From positions 1-46,638 of the forward strand of contig JAJDET010000255.1 of the NCBI GenBank assembly GCA_029259655.1: a stretch of 46,638 nucleotides of DNA. The letters are read 5' to 3'. Within the stretch, counting starts at the first letter, position 1, and the number at the start of each line of letters is the position of its first letter. The notes beneath the pieces are model-generated. The model was not told the origin of the DNA. It searched no databases and was given only the letters and a program-made list of their open reading frames with translations. A program made the translations under genes and the position numbers. Positions 17,365-25,394 of this stretch are shown one piece after another. Source of the DNA: Planctomycetota bacterium. GTDB lineage: Bacteria > Planctomycetota > UBA1135 > GCA-002686595.

Positions 17365-19848
17365 ATGCGCGAGGTCGGAAGATTCCCCGCTCCGCTCCGG
17401 GAGCACCGTGCGGGCACGTGCACCGTGCTCGGCGCGCTGGCCGTTCTCGCGCTCCCCCTTCCGGCGAGCTCCCCGCAGGACTCGCCGTTCGTGGTGCAGA
17501 TCGAGCGACTCCTCGACCTCGACGTGGTTCCGGTCCGGAACCTCGCGCAGGTCGAGGGCCTGCTCAGGGAGGCGTCCCTCGGCGACCTGACTCCGTCGGA
17601 GGCGCAGCCGCTCCTGGGGGTCGCCCTCGAGCTCCTGGACAACTGGCAGCGGGAGTGGGAGTTCGCCGAGCGCCGCGGCGTGCTGGAGACGGCGCGACGG
17701 ATCCTCCGGTACCTGGAGCACGACGTCTTCACGGCCTTCTTCCGCCACTCCGAGGCCCTGGTTCTCATCGACGAGGGAGAGCTCGGGGAGGCGCGCGACC
17801 TCTTGAGCCTCGCAATCGACGAGTGTCCGGCCGGCGAAGCCCTCCTCCTCGACCTCGAGCTCCTCCAGGCCCAGGTCCTGGTCGCGCTGTGGCAGGACCG
17901 TGACGCGGAAGACGCCCTCGACGATCTCGAGGCCACGATCGCGGCTCGCGGTCCGCCTGCAGAGCTGCCGCAGGGTGAGCTCACTCAGCTCTGCCGCATC
18001 GAGTCGGCACGCGCCCTGCTCTACCAGAACCTCGGATTGCTGGAGATGGCGACCCACCGAGCCTCGCTCGCCATCGAGAGGGGCAGGACCCTGGAGGGCC
18101 GGTTCGGAGACCCGACCGAGCGGCTCCACGCGGAGCTGCGCCTGGCGGAGGTGCGCACGGTCGGCGGACGGCTCGCGCTCGCCCAGGACGCCTCCGGTGC
18201 GATCGTCGGACTGGCCTCGCTCCCGGGTGACGTGCGGTCCCGTGCCCTCGTCGTGAACGCGTTCGCAAGGGTCAAACGCGAGCTGGAGGACGGCAGCGAT
18301 CACGGAGGTGAAGCCGCGCTCCGCGCGGCCCTGGCCCATCCGCTCCTCCCATCGCACGAGCGAGTCCGAGCACACCTCGCCCTGGCCGAGCTCCTCGTTT
18401 CTCGCAAGGACACCGAGCAGGTGGACGACGCGCTCGCCGCCGCGCGCAAGGACCTCGCGGCGATCGGCGGATTCGAGCTCGAGGGTCGCGCGATGGAGGC
18501 CGCTCGGCTCGCCGGACTCGAGGGGCGCCGCGCGCTGGACAGCGGCGCCTCGCCGGAGGAGCGCGCTCGCCGGCTCGAGGAGCTCCGTGAGGCGTGGCAT
18601 GTCCTGATCGGATCGTGGGCCGACCGCCCCGTGCGCCCGGGGGGGGTCAGCTTCCTCCAGCTCCGACAGCGCTCCGAGGTCCTCGGAACGCTCGTTCGTC
18701 TGTGCCTGGCGATGGAAGACGAAGGGCCCGAGGCCGCGCTCGCCCACGTGCTCGAGGCGCAGGCGCTCGGAACACTCGCCCGCTACAACCGGATCCCCCC
18801 ACCGAAGCTGGCGGACGTCCGCACCACGCTTCTCACGGGAAGGGCCGGCGCGCTGGTGTTCTTCACGACCGGCGCCGCCTCGCACCTCTTCGCGGTCGAC
18901 GGTAGTGCGGTCGTACACGAGAAGCTGCCGCCTCGCGGCGAGCTGTTCGACCTGGCCGACCTGCTCTCGGAGAACGTCGAGACACTCCAGGAAGTGGCGA
19001 AGGACCTCGGTCCGACGATCCTCACCGAAGCGATCTCGGCGAGGGTCCGCGAGTGGGACCACGTTCACGTCGTCGGGATCGGTCTCGTGCGTGACCTCCT
19101 GATCGAGGCGCTCCCGCTCGCGGGCGGACGTGCGCTCGGTCTCACCCTTCCCGTGAGCCACCTCCCGTCGCTGCCGGTCGGCGTCTGGTTGACGCGGCGC
19201 GAGCGCGAACGAGCACCGGACTTCGACCTCGCGCTGATGGTCGCCTCGGAGCCCAACGCGAACGCCGTGTCGCGCTCGAAGAAGGAGCTCGTGCGGATCG
19301 AGCTCTCGACGGACGAGCTCGATGCGCTCGTGGAGGGCTTCCCGGACGAGCGTGTGAAGCCGTACCTGGGCCCCCGCGCCGTGCAGTCGGCCATCGGAGA
19401 TCACGTCGCGTTCCTGCACCTGCTCGCGCACGGGCTCGCGGACGAGCACTCGACCGATCGCGAGCGTCCGGCAGCCCTCGTCCTCGCGTCCATGGGCTCC
19501 GGCGACGATGGGCTGCTCTACTGCGACGAGGTCGAGGAGCTCGACGCCCCCCAGGTAGTCTTCCTGTCGGCCTGCGGAACCGCACGGGGGCCCGAGCGAC
19601 TCGGCGACGACGGAGTCGAGCACCTGGGGGGCGCGTTCCTCTCCGCCGGGGCGGACGCGGTCGTCCTCTCGTCCGAGGCGCTCGAGCTGCGCGCGACGCT
19701 CGCCTTCGAGGCCGTGTTCCAGCGCGAGCTGGCCGACGGGGCCACGGTGGCCGAGGCGCTGCTCGCCGCGCGACGCGACGAGCAGCCGCCCTTCCGGACG
19801 CGCTTGCGGATCATGGGGCTCGGACGGCGAGCTCCCTTCCGCCGGTAG
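17365..19848 (+). CDS. Exported TPR-CHAT (caspase-like) protein
   Basis: 827 residues from the ATG at 17365; a GTG lies one codon earlier. A hydrophobic segment with a likely cleavage site (TVLGALAVLALPLPASS, ~21-37) predicts export. Residues ~40-470 are helical repeats of TPR type. The C-terminal CHAT domain (~490-810) has both catalytic motifs of this clan CD peptidase-like family: FLHLLAHG with His689 and FLSACGT with Cys737. CHAT proteins are often proteolytic effectors in regulated or toxin-like systems, usually in the cytoplasm and often controlled by their TPR part. An intact dyad plus an export signal argues for an envelope role. No obvious substrate protein lies next to it; the convergent neighbour is an FG-GAP protein. 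Confidence 0.88.
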   Translation: MREVGRFPAPLREHRAGTCTVLGALAVLALPLPASSPQDSPFVVQIERLLDLDVVPVRNLAQVEGLLREASLGDLTPSEAQPLLGVALELLDNWQREWEFAERRGVLETARRILRYLEHDVFTAFFRHSEALVLIDEGELGEARDLLSLAIDECPAGEALLLDLELLQAQVLVALWQDRDAEDALDDLEATIAARGPPAELPQGELTQLCRIESARALLYQNLGLLEMATHRASLAIERGRTLEGRFGDPTERLHAELRLAEVRTVGGRLALAQDASGAIVGLASLPGDVRSRALVVNAFARVKRELEDGSDHGGEAALRAALAHPLLPSHERVRAHLALAELLVSRKDTEQVDDALAAARKDLAAIGGFELEGRAMEAARLAGLEGRRALDSGASPEERARRLEELREAWHVLIGSWADRPVRPGGVSFLQLRQRSEVLGTLVRLCLAMEDEGPEAALAHVLEAQALGTLARYNRIPPPKLADVRTTLLTGRAGALVFFTTGAASHLFAVDGSAVVHEKLPPRGELFDLADLLSENVETLQEVAKDLGPTILTEAISARVREWDHVHVVGIGLVRDLLIEALPLAGGRALGLTLPVSHLPSLPVGVWLTRRERERAPDFDLALMVASEPNANAVSRSKKELVRIELSTDELDALVEGFPDERVKPYLGPRAVQSAIGDHVAFLHLLAHGLADEHSTDRERPAALVLASMGSGDDGLLYCDEVEELDAPQVVFLSACGTARGPERLGDDGVEHLGGAFLSAGADAVVLSSEALELRATLAFEAVFQRELADGATVAEALLAARRDEQPPFRTRLRIMGLGRRAPFRR

Positions 19849-19850
19849 CG

Positions 19851-21614
19851 CTACTGTTCGTTGGGCACGAGCTCGCCCAGGCGGTCGCTGTCCGGATGTG
19901 CCACGCCGTGGCTCGAGTCGATCTCGGTCACGTCGGTGTTCACCGTGCTGTTCGGTGGGAAGACCGCCACCTTCTTCGTCCGCACGAAGCCTCCGCTCGT
20001 TATCCCGAAGAGACCCTCGGCAACGTCCGTTTCCCACACCGTCGCACCGTCCCAGTGCTCGATCTCGGTGTTCGGGCCCAAGGGCGGGGGCCCCACGGGA
20101 TCCTCCACGTTCGCTTCGGTGCGGGAGAACGCGGCCGTCATGACACGCCCCGCGGGGTTCCCGTTGGCGTCCTTGGGAGCAAGCAGCAGGAAGTAGGTCG
20201 CTCCCACGGTGATGGTCGCATCGTCGAGGGGAATGACCACGTCGACGTATCGCTCGCCTGTCGTCTGTTCCGCGGGCACGTGTTGAACGACCTCCGCGTT
20301 GATCGCCGTGGGATCGCAAGTGCCGCCCGGGGTCTCCTGGACGAACGTCACGATGCGGTAGTGCGAACTCGGAGGGGCGACCACGTGAACACTGAGGATC
20401 CCGTCCTCGTCCTCCACGAAACTGAAGAGGGCCTGGTCCAGGTCCTGCGTCGCGCCGACGAGCTCCTCGCCCCCGTCCTGGAACCACAGGTAGGTCGACT
20501 CATCGTCCTGCGAGACGATGGCAATGTCGCTGCCCGTATCGCCGTCGAAATCCGCCACGACGACGTTCGCGTCGTTGAGGGTCGCCGTGGATTCGGCGAA
20601 AGAGACCGTCTGGCTGCCGACGAGGTTCCACTCCGGCGGCTCCTCAGAACCCGAGACCTCCTGCAGGATCGTGAACTCGCCCAGGCCCGCCTCGGTCAGG
20701 AGGAGCTCGATCGATCCGTTGTCGTCCGTATCGGCAGCCACGACCGAGACGTAGTTGGAGTTCGTCAGCGGCAACGGGATGCTGAACTCGGGAGTGATGC
20801 CCTCCTCGGGGTCGTCCACGAGCGAGACCAGAACCTGCTCGGTCCCGCCGCCCGTGATCCAGACGAGCACGTCCGGGAGATCGGCGCGCGGGACGCAGGT
20901 CAGCGCGTCGTTGGGGTCGGAGCTGTGGAGCCGGCTGATCCGGGTCCCCTGCTCCATGAAGACGCGGACTCCGCTGGTCGTCGCCACGGCGATCTCGAGA
21001 CCCGACTCGGGCGCTGCGGCACCCTGACGAAAGTCGAGCAGGCAGAGATCGAGGATCGTGGGGACGATCGAGAAGCTCGTGGTAGGGCCCCACCCGCCCC
21101 CCGTTCCGAGCGAGACCAGGATGTCCTTCCCGTCGGACGCGACGCCCACAGCGTCGGCGTTGCCGTCGCCGTCGACGTCCCCCGTTCGTATGAAGCGCGC
21201 GTCGATCCACTTCGTCCCGGACAAGGGCGTTCCGACGAATAGTCCGGAGCTGGTATCCCACTGCATGGTGTAGAGGCCCGCGTCGGTCGTCGCGAGGATC
21301 ACGTCTACTCCGCCCGGGGCGGCGCCCGGGACGGTGTCGAAGTCGATGACCTCCGAGAGCAACATGTTGCCCGGGAGCAGCTCGCTGAAGTGGTCGAAGT
21401 GCGCCGGGGACATGGAGTAGATCAGGTCCGTTCCCCGCAACCCGATGAGGTCCTGCTGGTCGTCTCCGTCGAGGTTGACGCTCAGGGTCCTCCCGACGGA
21501 TCCCCCCACGCCCGGTGCGTTCGCGTTCACCCAGTCGAGTGAGCGGTCCGGGTCCGAAGCGGCGACAGCGGACGAGAGGGCACAGCAGGCGACGATCGAG
21601 AGGGCAGTTCTCAT
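19851..21614 (-). CDS. Exported FG-GAP/VCBS repeat protein
   Basis: 587 residues; ATG at 21614 chosen because the signal peptide MRTALSIVACCALSSAVAAS follows directly. The body carries several FG-GAP-like repeats with calcium-loop patterns such as NLDGDDQQDLIG, DVDGDGNADAVG, DTDDNGSIELLL and DFDGDTGSDIAI, which in this family build a seven-bladed integrin-like propeller. The last ~150 residues (from about ETPGGTCDPTAINAEVVQHV) form a different beta-rich domain. The protein is probably surface-exposed, with ligand unknown. It lies downstream of the sulfatase-fold gene (182-base gap), so it may have its own promoter. Its stop is two bases from that of the CHAT gene. Confidence 0.82.
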   Translation of the reverse strand: MRTALSIVACCALSSAVAASDPDRSLDWVNANAPGVGGSVGRTLSVNLDGDDQQDLIGLRGTDLIYSMSPAHFDHFSELLPGNMLLSEVIDFDTVPGAAPGGVDVILATTDAGLYTMQWDTSSGLFVGTPLSGTKWIDARFIRTGDVDGDGNADAVGVASDGKDILVSLGTGGGWGPTTSFSIVPTILDLCLLDFRQGAAAPESGLEIAVATTSGVRVFMEQGTRISRLHSSDPNDALTCVPRADLPDVLVWITGGGTEQVLVSLVDDPEEGITPEFSIPLPLTNSNYVSVVAADTDDNGSIELLLTEAGLGEFTILQEVSGSEEPPEWNLVGSQTVSFAESTATLNDANVVVADFDGDTGSDIAIVSQDDESTYLWFQDGGEELVGATQDLDQALFSFVEDEDGILSVHVVAPPSSHYRIVTFVQETPGGTCDPTAINAEVVQHVPAEQTTGERYVDVVIPLDDATITVGATYFLLLAPKDANGNPAGRVMTAAFSRTEANVEDPVGPPPLGPNTEIEHWDGATVWETDVAEGLFGITSGGFVRTKKVAVFPPNSTVNTDVTEIDSSHGVAHPDSDRLGELVPNEQ

Positions 21615-21796
21615 GGGGGGGACTCCAGGGGATGGGCAGGTCGGCGACCTCCATTCTGTCGGAGTTCGCGAACCGCGGAAGGGGTTATCGCGGTGCCCCA
21701 AGCCGTCGGGTCCTCCGCAGCGGTTCTCGGGAATCCGAAAAAAGCGGCTCCGACTCCTGGGGGGGGCCCTCCCCGGTCCCGGTTTCGCCACTCCCA

Positions 21797-23089
21797 TCAC
21801 TCTTCGCCCGCGTAGCCGAGGCTCTCCAGCGCGCGGCCCTCCTCGGGACTCAGCTCGATCTTCTCGCTCCCGAATCCCGCGCCACTGCGCCGGAAGCTCT
21901 GAACCAGCCCCTGGACCTCGATGGTCAGGCGCCGGTGGACCTCGGGCTCCGCCGCGGACAGATCGCGCTGCTCTCCGGGGTCGTGCTCGAGATCGTAGAG
22001 CCACGACTCGCCAAAGCGCTCGCGGACGAGCTTCCAGTCTCCGTCGACGACGGCCTCGAGCTGGAGGCCACCCGCTCCCGGACCGAGCTCCGCGACGACG
22101 GGCGGCCGCACGAAGGGTTCGCCGCGAAGCGCCGACACGAGGCTCCGCCCCTGCACGAGGTCAGGCCCTTTCACGTCCAGGAGCTCGTACACCGTGGGCG
22201 CGACGTCGACGAGGCTGACGGGTTCCGCGACCCGCCGCGCCGAGAGCCCGGGCGCCCGGATCAGGAGCGCTGCACGGATGACCTCCTCGAACAGGGTCTT
22301 GCGGTGGCCGGTTCCCCCGTGGTCCTCGAACTCCTCCCCGTGGTCGGTCGCGACCACGACGAGCGTGTTGGCCGAGAAGCCCAGTTCGTCGAGACGATCC
22401 AGCACGCGTCCGATGTGCAGGTCGGTCAGTCGGATCTCCCCGTCGTAGCGGTCCTCTTCGCGATCCGATCCGAAGCGCTCCGAGATCTCCTGATGGGCGC
22501 GGTAGACGAAGTGAGGATCGAAGTAGTGCAGCCACAAGAACCAGCGGCGCTCGTCCGCGGCCCGGGCCTCGAGCCAGGCCAGCCCCTTCTCCGTGATCGG
22601 GGGCGAGCTGACGGCCCGGTGTGAGTCGTCGATGTCCTCCCGCACCAGGTCGTCGTCGTACTCCGCGAAGCCGCTCGCCAGACCGAACTTGGGGGCCAGG
22701 TAGACGTGGCTCGTCACCGCCCCCGTGTGGAAACCGGCACCGGTCAACCTCTCCGCCATGGTGTCGATGCCCGCCGGGAGGCTCGACTTGCTCTTGCGGC
22801 AGCCGTGCGTCGAGGGGTACAGCGAGGTCATGAGCGAGGCCAGGCTCGGCAGCGTCCACGAGGACGTCGCGTAGGCCCGGTCGAACACACCGGCCGTGGC
22901 CGCGAAGCGGTCGAGGTTCGGCGTCGTCTCGCGCTCGTACCCGTAGAGCCCCATGTGATCCGCCCGCAGCGTGTCGATCGAGACGAGCAGGAAGTTCCGG
23001 ACGGGCTCGGCCTCCGCCCCGCATGCGCCGAGCGCGGCGAGGAGGAGCGGCGCGATCCGGCTGGGTCTCGAGAAGATCACTGTGTCCAT
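21797..23089 (-). CDS. Sulfatase-fold lipoprotein, threonine-nucleophile type
   Basis: 430 residues; ATG at 23089. Lipobox LGAC (Cys23) predicts a lipoprotein. The alkaline-phosphatase/sulfatase fold is clear: metal site VSIDTLRADHMGLYG (Asp39), nucleophile region SSWTLPSLASLMTSLYPSTHG split around Thr79, and ATDHGEEFEDHG for the second metal site. The CxPxR formylglycine motif is absent and Thr79 takes its place, as in phosphotransferase-like and related members of this superfamily. It therefore need not be a true sulfatase; it might be a phosphodiesterase, a phospho-group transferase or a binding protein. The C-terminus ends LESLGYAGEE. It is the last gene of a four-gene cluster, seven bases after the SGNH gene at 23097. 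Confidence 0.88.
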   Translation of the reverse strand: MDTVIFSRPSRIAPLLLAALGACGAEAEPVRNFLLVSIDTLRADHMGLYGYERETTPNLDRFAATAGVFDRAYATSSWTLPSLASLMTSLYPSTHGCRKSKSSLPAGIDTMAERLTGAGFHTGAVTSHVYLAPKFGLASGFAEYDDDLVREDIDDSHRAVSSPPITEKGLAWLEARAADERRWFLWLHYFDPHFVYRAHQEISERFGSDREEDRYDGEIRLTDLHIGRVLDRLDELGFSANTLVVVATDHGEEFEDHGGTGHRKTLFEEVIRAALLIRAPGLSARRVAEPVSLVDVAPTVYELLDVKGPDLVQGRSLVSALRGEPFVRPPVVAELGPGAGGLQLEAVVDGDWKLVRERFGESWLYDLEHDPGEQRDLSAAEPEVHRRLTIEVQGLVQSFRRSGAGFGSEKIELSPEEGRALESLGYAGEE

Positions 23090-23096
23090 TGCGTCT

Positions 23097-24230
23097 TCAG
23101 TCGGCGGGCAGGTGCCCTCCGCGGATCAGGGCGTCCGCGATCAGCTCGGCCTTGGCCTGGTTGCCTGCGAGCTTCACGTGGACGTAGTCGACGAACGTCG
23201 GTCCGAGCTCCGGCGCGCGACGATCGAAAGCCCGCGCCAGGTCGACCAGGAGGAAGCGCTCCTCCCGCGCGAGGTCCCGCAGGAGCTCGTTGTGCTCGGA
23301 GATGCCGATCCGGATCAGCGGTCCGCGAGGCGGGCGAAAGAAGTCGGGGTTCTTCGAGAACGGCATGGTGGCGATCACGGGAACTCCACCACGGGCCCGA
23401 ACCGCGTCACAGACGGAGCGCACGTTGCGCCGGAAGGCGAGGGCCGTCTCGGGCGCGAGCTCGGTCTCCATGTCCGTCGGGTCGAGCGGCACGCCGACCA
23501 GCCAGTTGAGCGTGAAGTCCTCGTTCTGCTTCAGTCCTATCGCACCGCACAGCGCGCTCGTGCCGATCAGGAAGCGCCCGAGCGTCCCGTAGCTCGGCTC
23601 CTTCCAGGGACGCCGGAAGTGCGAGTAGTCGGATTCGAACCCCGGCCACAGCCGCGGCATCACGTCATTCACCGCGTGGTGGACGACGACAACGTCGGGA
23701 TCGAAGTCCACCACGTTCAGGAAGTAGTTGACCGCCGTCTCGGCCGACGTCCATCCCGGCATGCCGAAGTTCATGACCTCGACGGGGCGCCCGAGCTGAG
23801 CGGCGAGGAGCTTCTCGAGCAGGCTCGGATAGAGGCGCGCGTAGCCCTCCTTCTGGTCCGAGCCGCCGGTCGTGGAGCCCCCCAGGCAAGCGATGCGCAG
23901 GACCCCGGGAGCACGCGCGACCTCCCACTCGGGCCCGCGAAACCCGCGCGAGTTGACCTTGCGACCCGTTCCGTCTCCCGGCGTCGAGGGATGGCCGGCA
24001 TAGCCGATGTACGGGCGCGGCGCGAACCAGGCGTGCCCCTCGTTCCTGACGAACTCGCGGAAGGCCTCGAGCCGGTGCGCGTCCTCGCCGAGCCCCGGTG
24101 CGAGTATCGGGCCGAGCCCCCACCGCGCGATCAGCTCCGTCGCGACGACGCACAGGACCAGGACGACCATCGCCACTCGCAGGGGCCGGCGCTTCTCCTT
24201 CGGGCGCTCGAGAGGCTCCGGCGAAGACAT
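23097..24230 (-). CDS. Membrane-anchored SGNH hydrolase-like protein
   Basis: 377 residues; ATG at 24230. One N-terminal membrane helix (~19-35) precedes an outer SGNH domain. Visible blocks are CLGGSTT (Ser119) for block I, NFGMPGWTS for block II, VVHHAVND for block III and DYVHVKLAGN with the Asp/His pair for block V. Before block I stands VNSRGFRGPEW, a signature shared by the genes at 24275 and 45328. The family hydrolyses or transfers acyl groups, often on carbohydrates. It sits between another SGNH gene (44 bases upstream) and a sulfatase-fold gene (7 bases downstream), so these three are probably one transcript. Confidence 0.82.
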   Translation of the reverse strand: MSSPEPLERPKEKRRPLRVAMVVLVLCVVATELIARWGLGPILAPGLGEDAHRLEAFREFVRNEGHAWFAPRPYIGYAGHPSTPGDGTGRKVNSRGFRGPEWEVARAPGVLRIACLGGSTTGGSDQKEGYARLYPSLLEKLLAAQLGRPVEVMNFGMPGWTSAETAVNYFLNVVDFDPDVVVVHHAVNDVMPRLWPGFESDYSHFRRPWKEPSYGTLGRFLIGTSALCGAIGLKQNEDFTLNWLVGVPLDPTDMETELAPETALAFRRNVRSVCDAVRARGGVPVIATMPFSKNPDFFRPPRGPLIRIGISEHNELLRDLAREERFLLVDLARAFDRRAPELGPTFVDYVHVKLAGNQAKAELIADALIRGGHLPAD

Positions 24231-24274
24231 CGGTCCGTACTATAGCAGCGAGCGTCTACACGGTTCCCGGTGTC

Positions 24275-25384
24275 TCAGCGCTCGGCGACGACCCGATCGA
24301 TCCAGCCGACCTCTTCCAGCTCCTCGAGCAGGAGCTCTGCCGACATCCGGTGCGTCCGGACGGAAGGGTGCAGGTTGCCCGGGCTCACGACGAAGTCGGA
24401 CGCGATCAGGTCCTTCCAGTCGAACGGCCTCCCGGTCTCCTCCTCCAGACGCCGGGAGAGCTCGTCCTGCTGGTTCACCGAGAAGAAACCGCGTCGCTCA
24501 CAGGCCGCCAGCATCTCGGCACCCCGCTCGGAATCGAGGCTCAGGAAGGCGATCACCGAGAACTCGTGCTCGTCCGACAGCGCGGCCAGGCGATCGAGCG
24601 CGTCCTCGAACCCCTGCTTGCCGTAGAGCTCCGCGTAGCGGGGCGGCGCGGCCACGCCAGCCCCCTTCTGCCACGCATCGCGGTGCGTCAGGGCCCGCCC
24701 CTCCTGCGCCATCAGGCTCTCGCCGGTCAGCCGCTCCACAACCCATTCGAGCAGGAACGAGCGCGAGAGATCGGTGATCTCGTCGGCGGTGCGCACGTAC
24801 TGCGGGGGCTCGTAGTCGTTGTCGACGACTCCGAGGACGACGAGATCGGGCGAGAAGGCGAGGACCTTCCGCTCGAGGGTCTCGACCTGCATCACGGTGT
24901 TGTAGCCGGGCACTCCGGTGTTCACGATCCGCCACTCGGTCCCGGGTCGGCGCTCGCGCAGGAGCTCGCCGAGGCGGTCGAGGTAGCACTCGCCGTCCCC
25001 GACACCGTGACCGAACATGACCGAGTCCCCCAGGCCCACGATCGTCACGGCCCCGGGCGGCTCCGCGACCGGAATCTCGGGCGAGCGGAAGCCGTGGGAG
25101 TTGGTCGAGAGCGGCGCTCCCTTGAAGTTCACGCTCTCCATGCCGGCGCGAAGCTCGTAGGCGATGCGATCGTTCCGCGACGGGAGGATGATGTTGCGGA
25201 GCGCTGCGAACTGGCCGTGGGCCAGCTCCATGGGCTTCGCGAAGGCAGCCTCCAGCGTGTTCGCGTTCTGACGGTGCGCGCGCCAGCGGAAGAAGACCTC
25301 CGACGCGGTCAGGGCCGCCATCAGCGAGCAGCCGAGGACCAGGAGGCGCATCGCGAGCGGGCGGCGCATGGAAGGAGTGGACAC
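24275..25384 (-). CDS. Membrane-anchored SGNH hydrolase-like protein
   Basis: 369 residues from the GTG at 25384; an ATG five codons later is an equal candidate, and neither has a clear Shine-Dalgarno. A membrane helix spans ~12-30. The SGNH blocks are GLGDSVMFGHGV (Ser121), NTGVPGYNT, GVVDND and NLHPSV. Block V has His but the usual preceding Asp is less clear. TNSHGFRSPEI precedes block I, as in its neighbours. It starts ten bases after the DUF2339 gene, which shows tight operon structure. Likely substrate: an acyl ester on a surface polymer, by family habit only. Confidence 0.78.
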   Translation of the reverse strand: MSTPSMRRPLAMRLLVLGCSLMAALTASEVFFRWRAHRQNANTLEAAFAKPMELAHGQFAALRNIILPSRNDRIAYELRAGMESVNFKGAPLSTNSHGFRSPEIPVAEPPGAVTIVGLGDSVMFGHGVGDGECYLDRLGELLRERRPGTEWRIVNTGVPGYNTVMQVETLERKVLAFSPDLVVLGVVDNDYEPPQYVRTADEITDLSRSFLLEWVVERLTGESLMAQEGRALTHRDAWQKGAGVAAPPRYAELYGKQGFEDALDRLAALSDEHEFSVIAFLSLDSERGAEMLAACERRGFFSVNQQDELSRRLEEETGRPFDWKDLIASDFVVSPGNLHPSVRTHRMSAELLLEELEEVGWIDRVVAER

Positions 25385-25394
25385 GCGGAGGATT

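Noticed and set aside
17224-20487. Very long open frame on the minus strand opposite the CHAT gene
   Set aside because: It is antisense to a clear TPR-CHAT protein and has low-complexity charged content; GC-rich third positions keep opposite frames open.
21738-21796. Six-T run on the minus strand after the sulfatase-fold gene as an intrinsic terminator
   Set aside because: The G/C-rich bases before it form no stable stem directly adjacent to the T-run.
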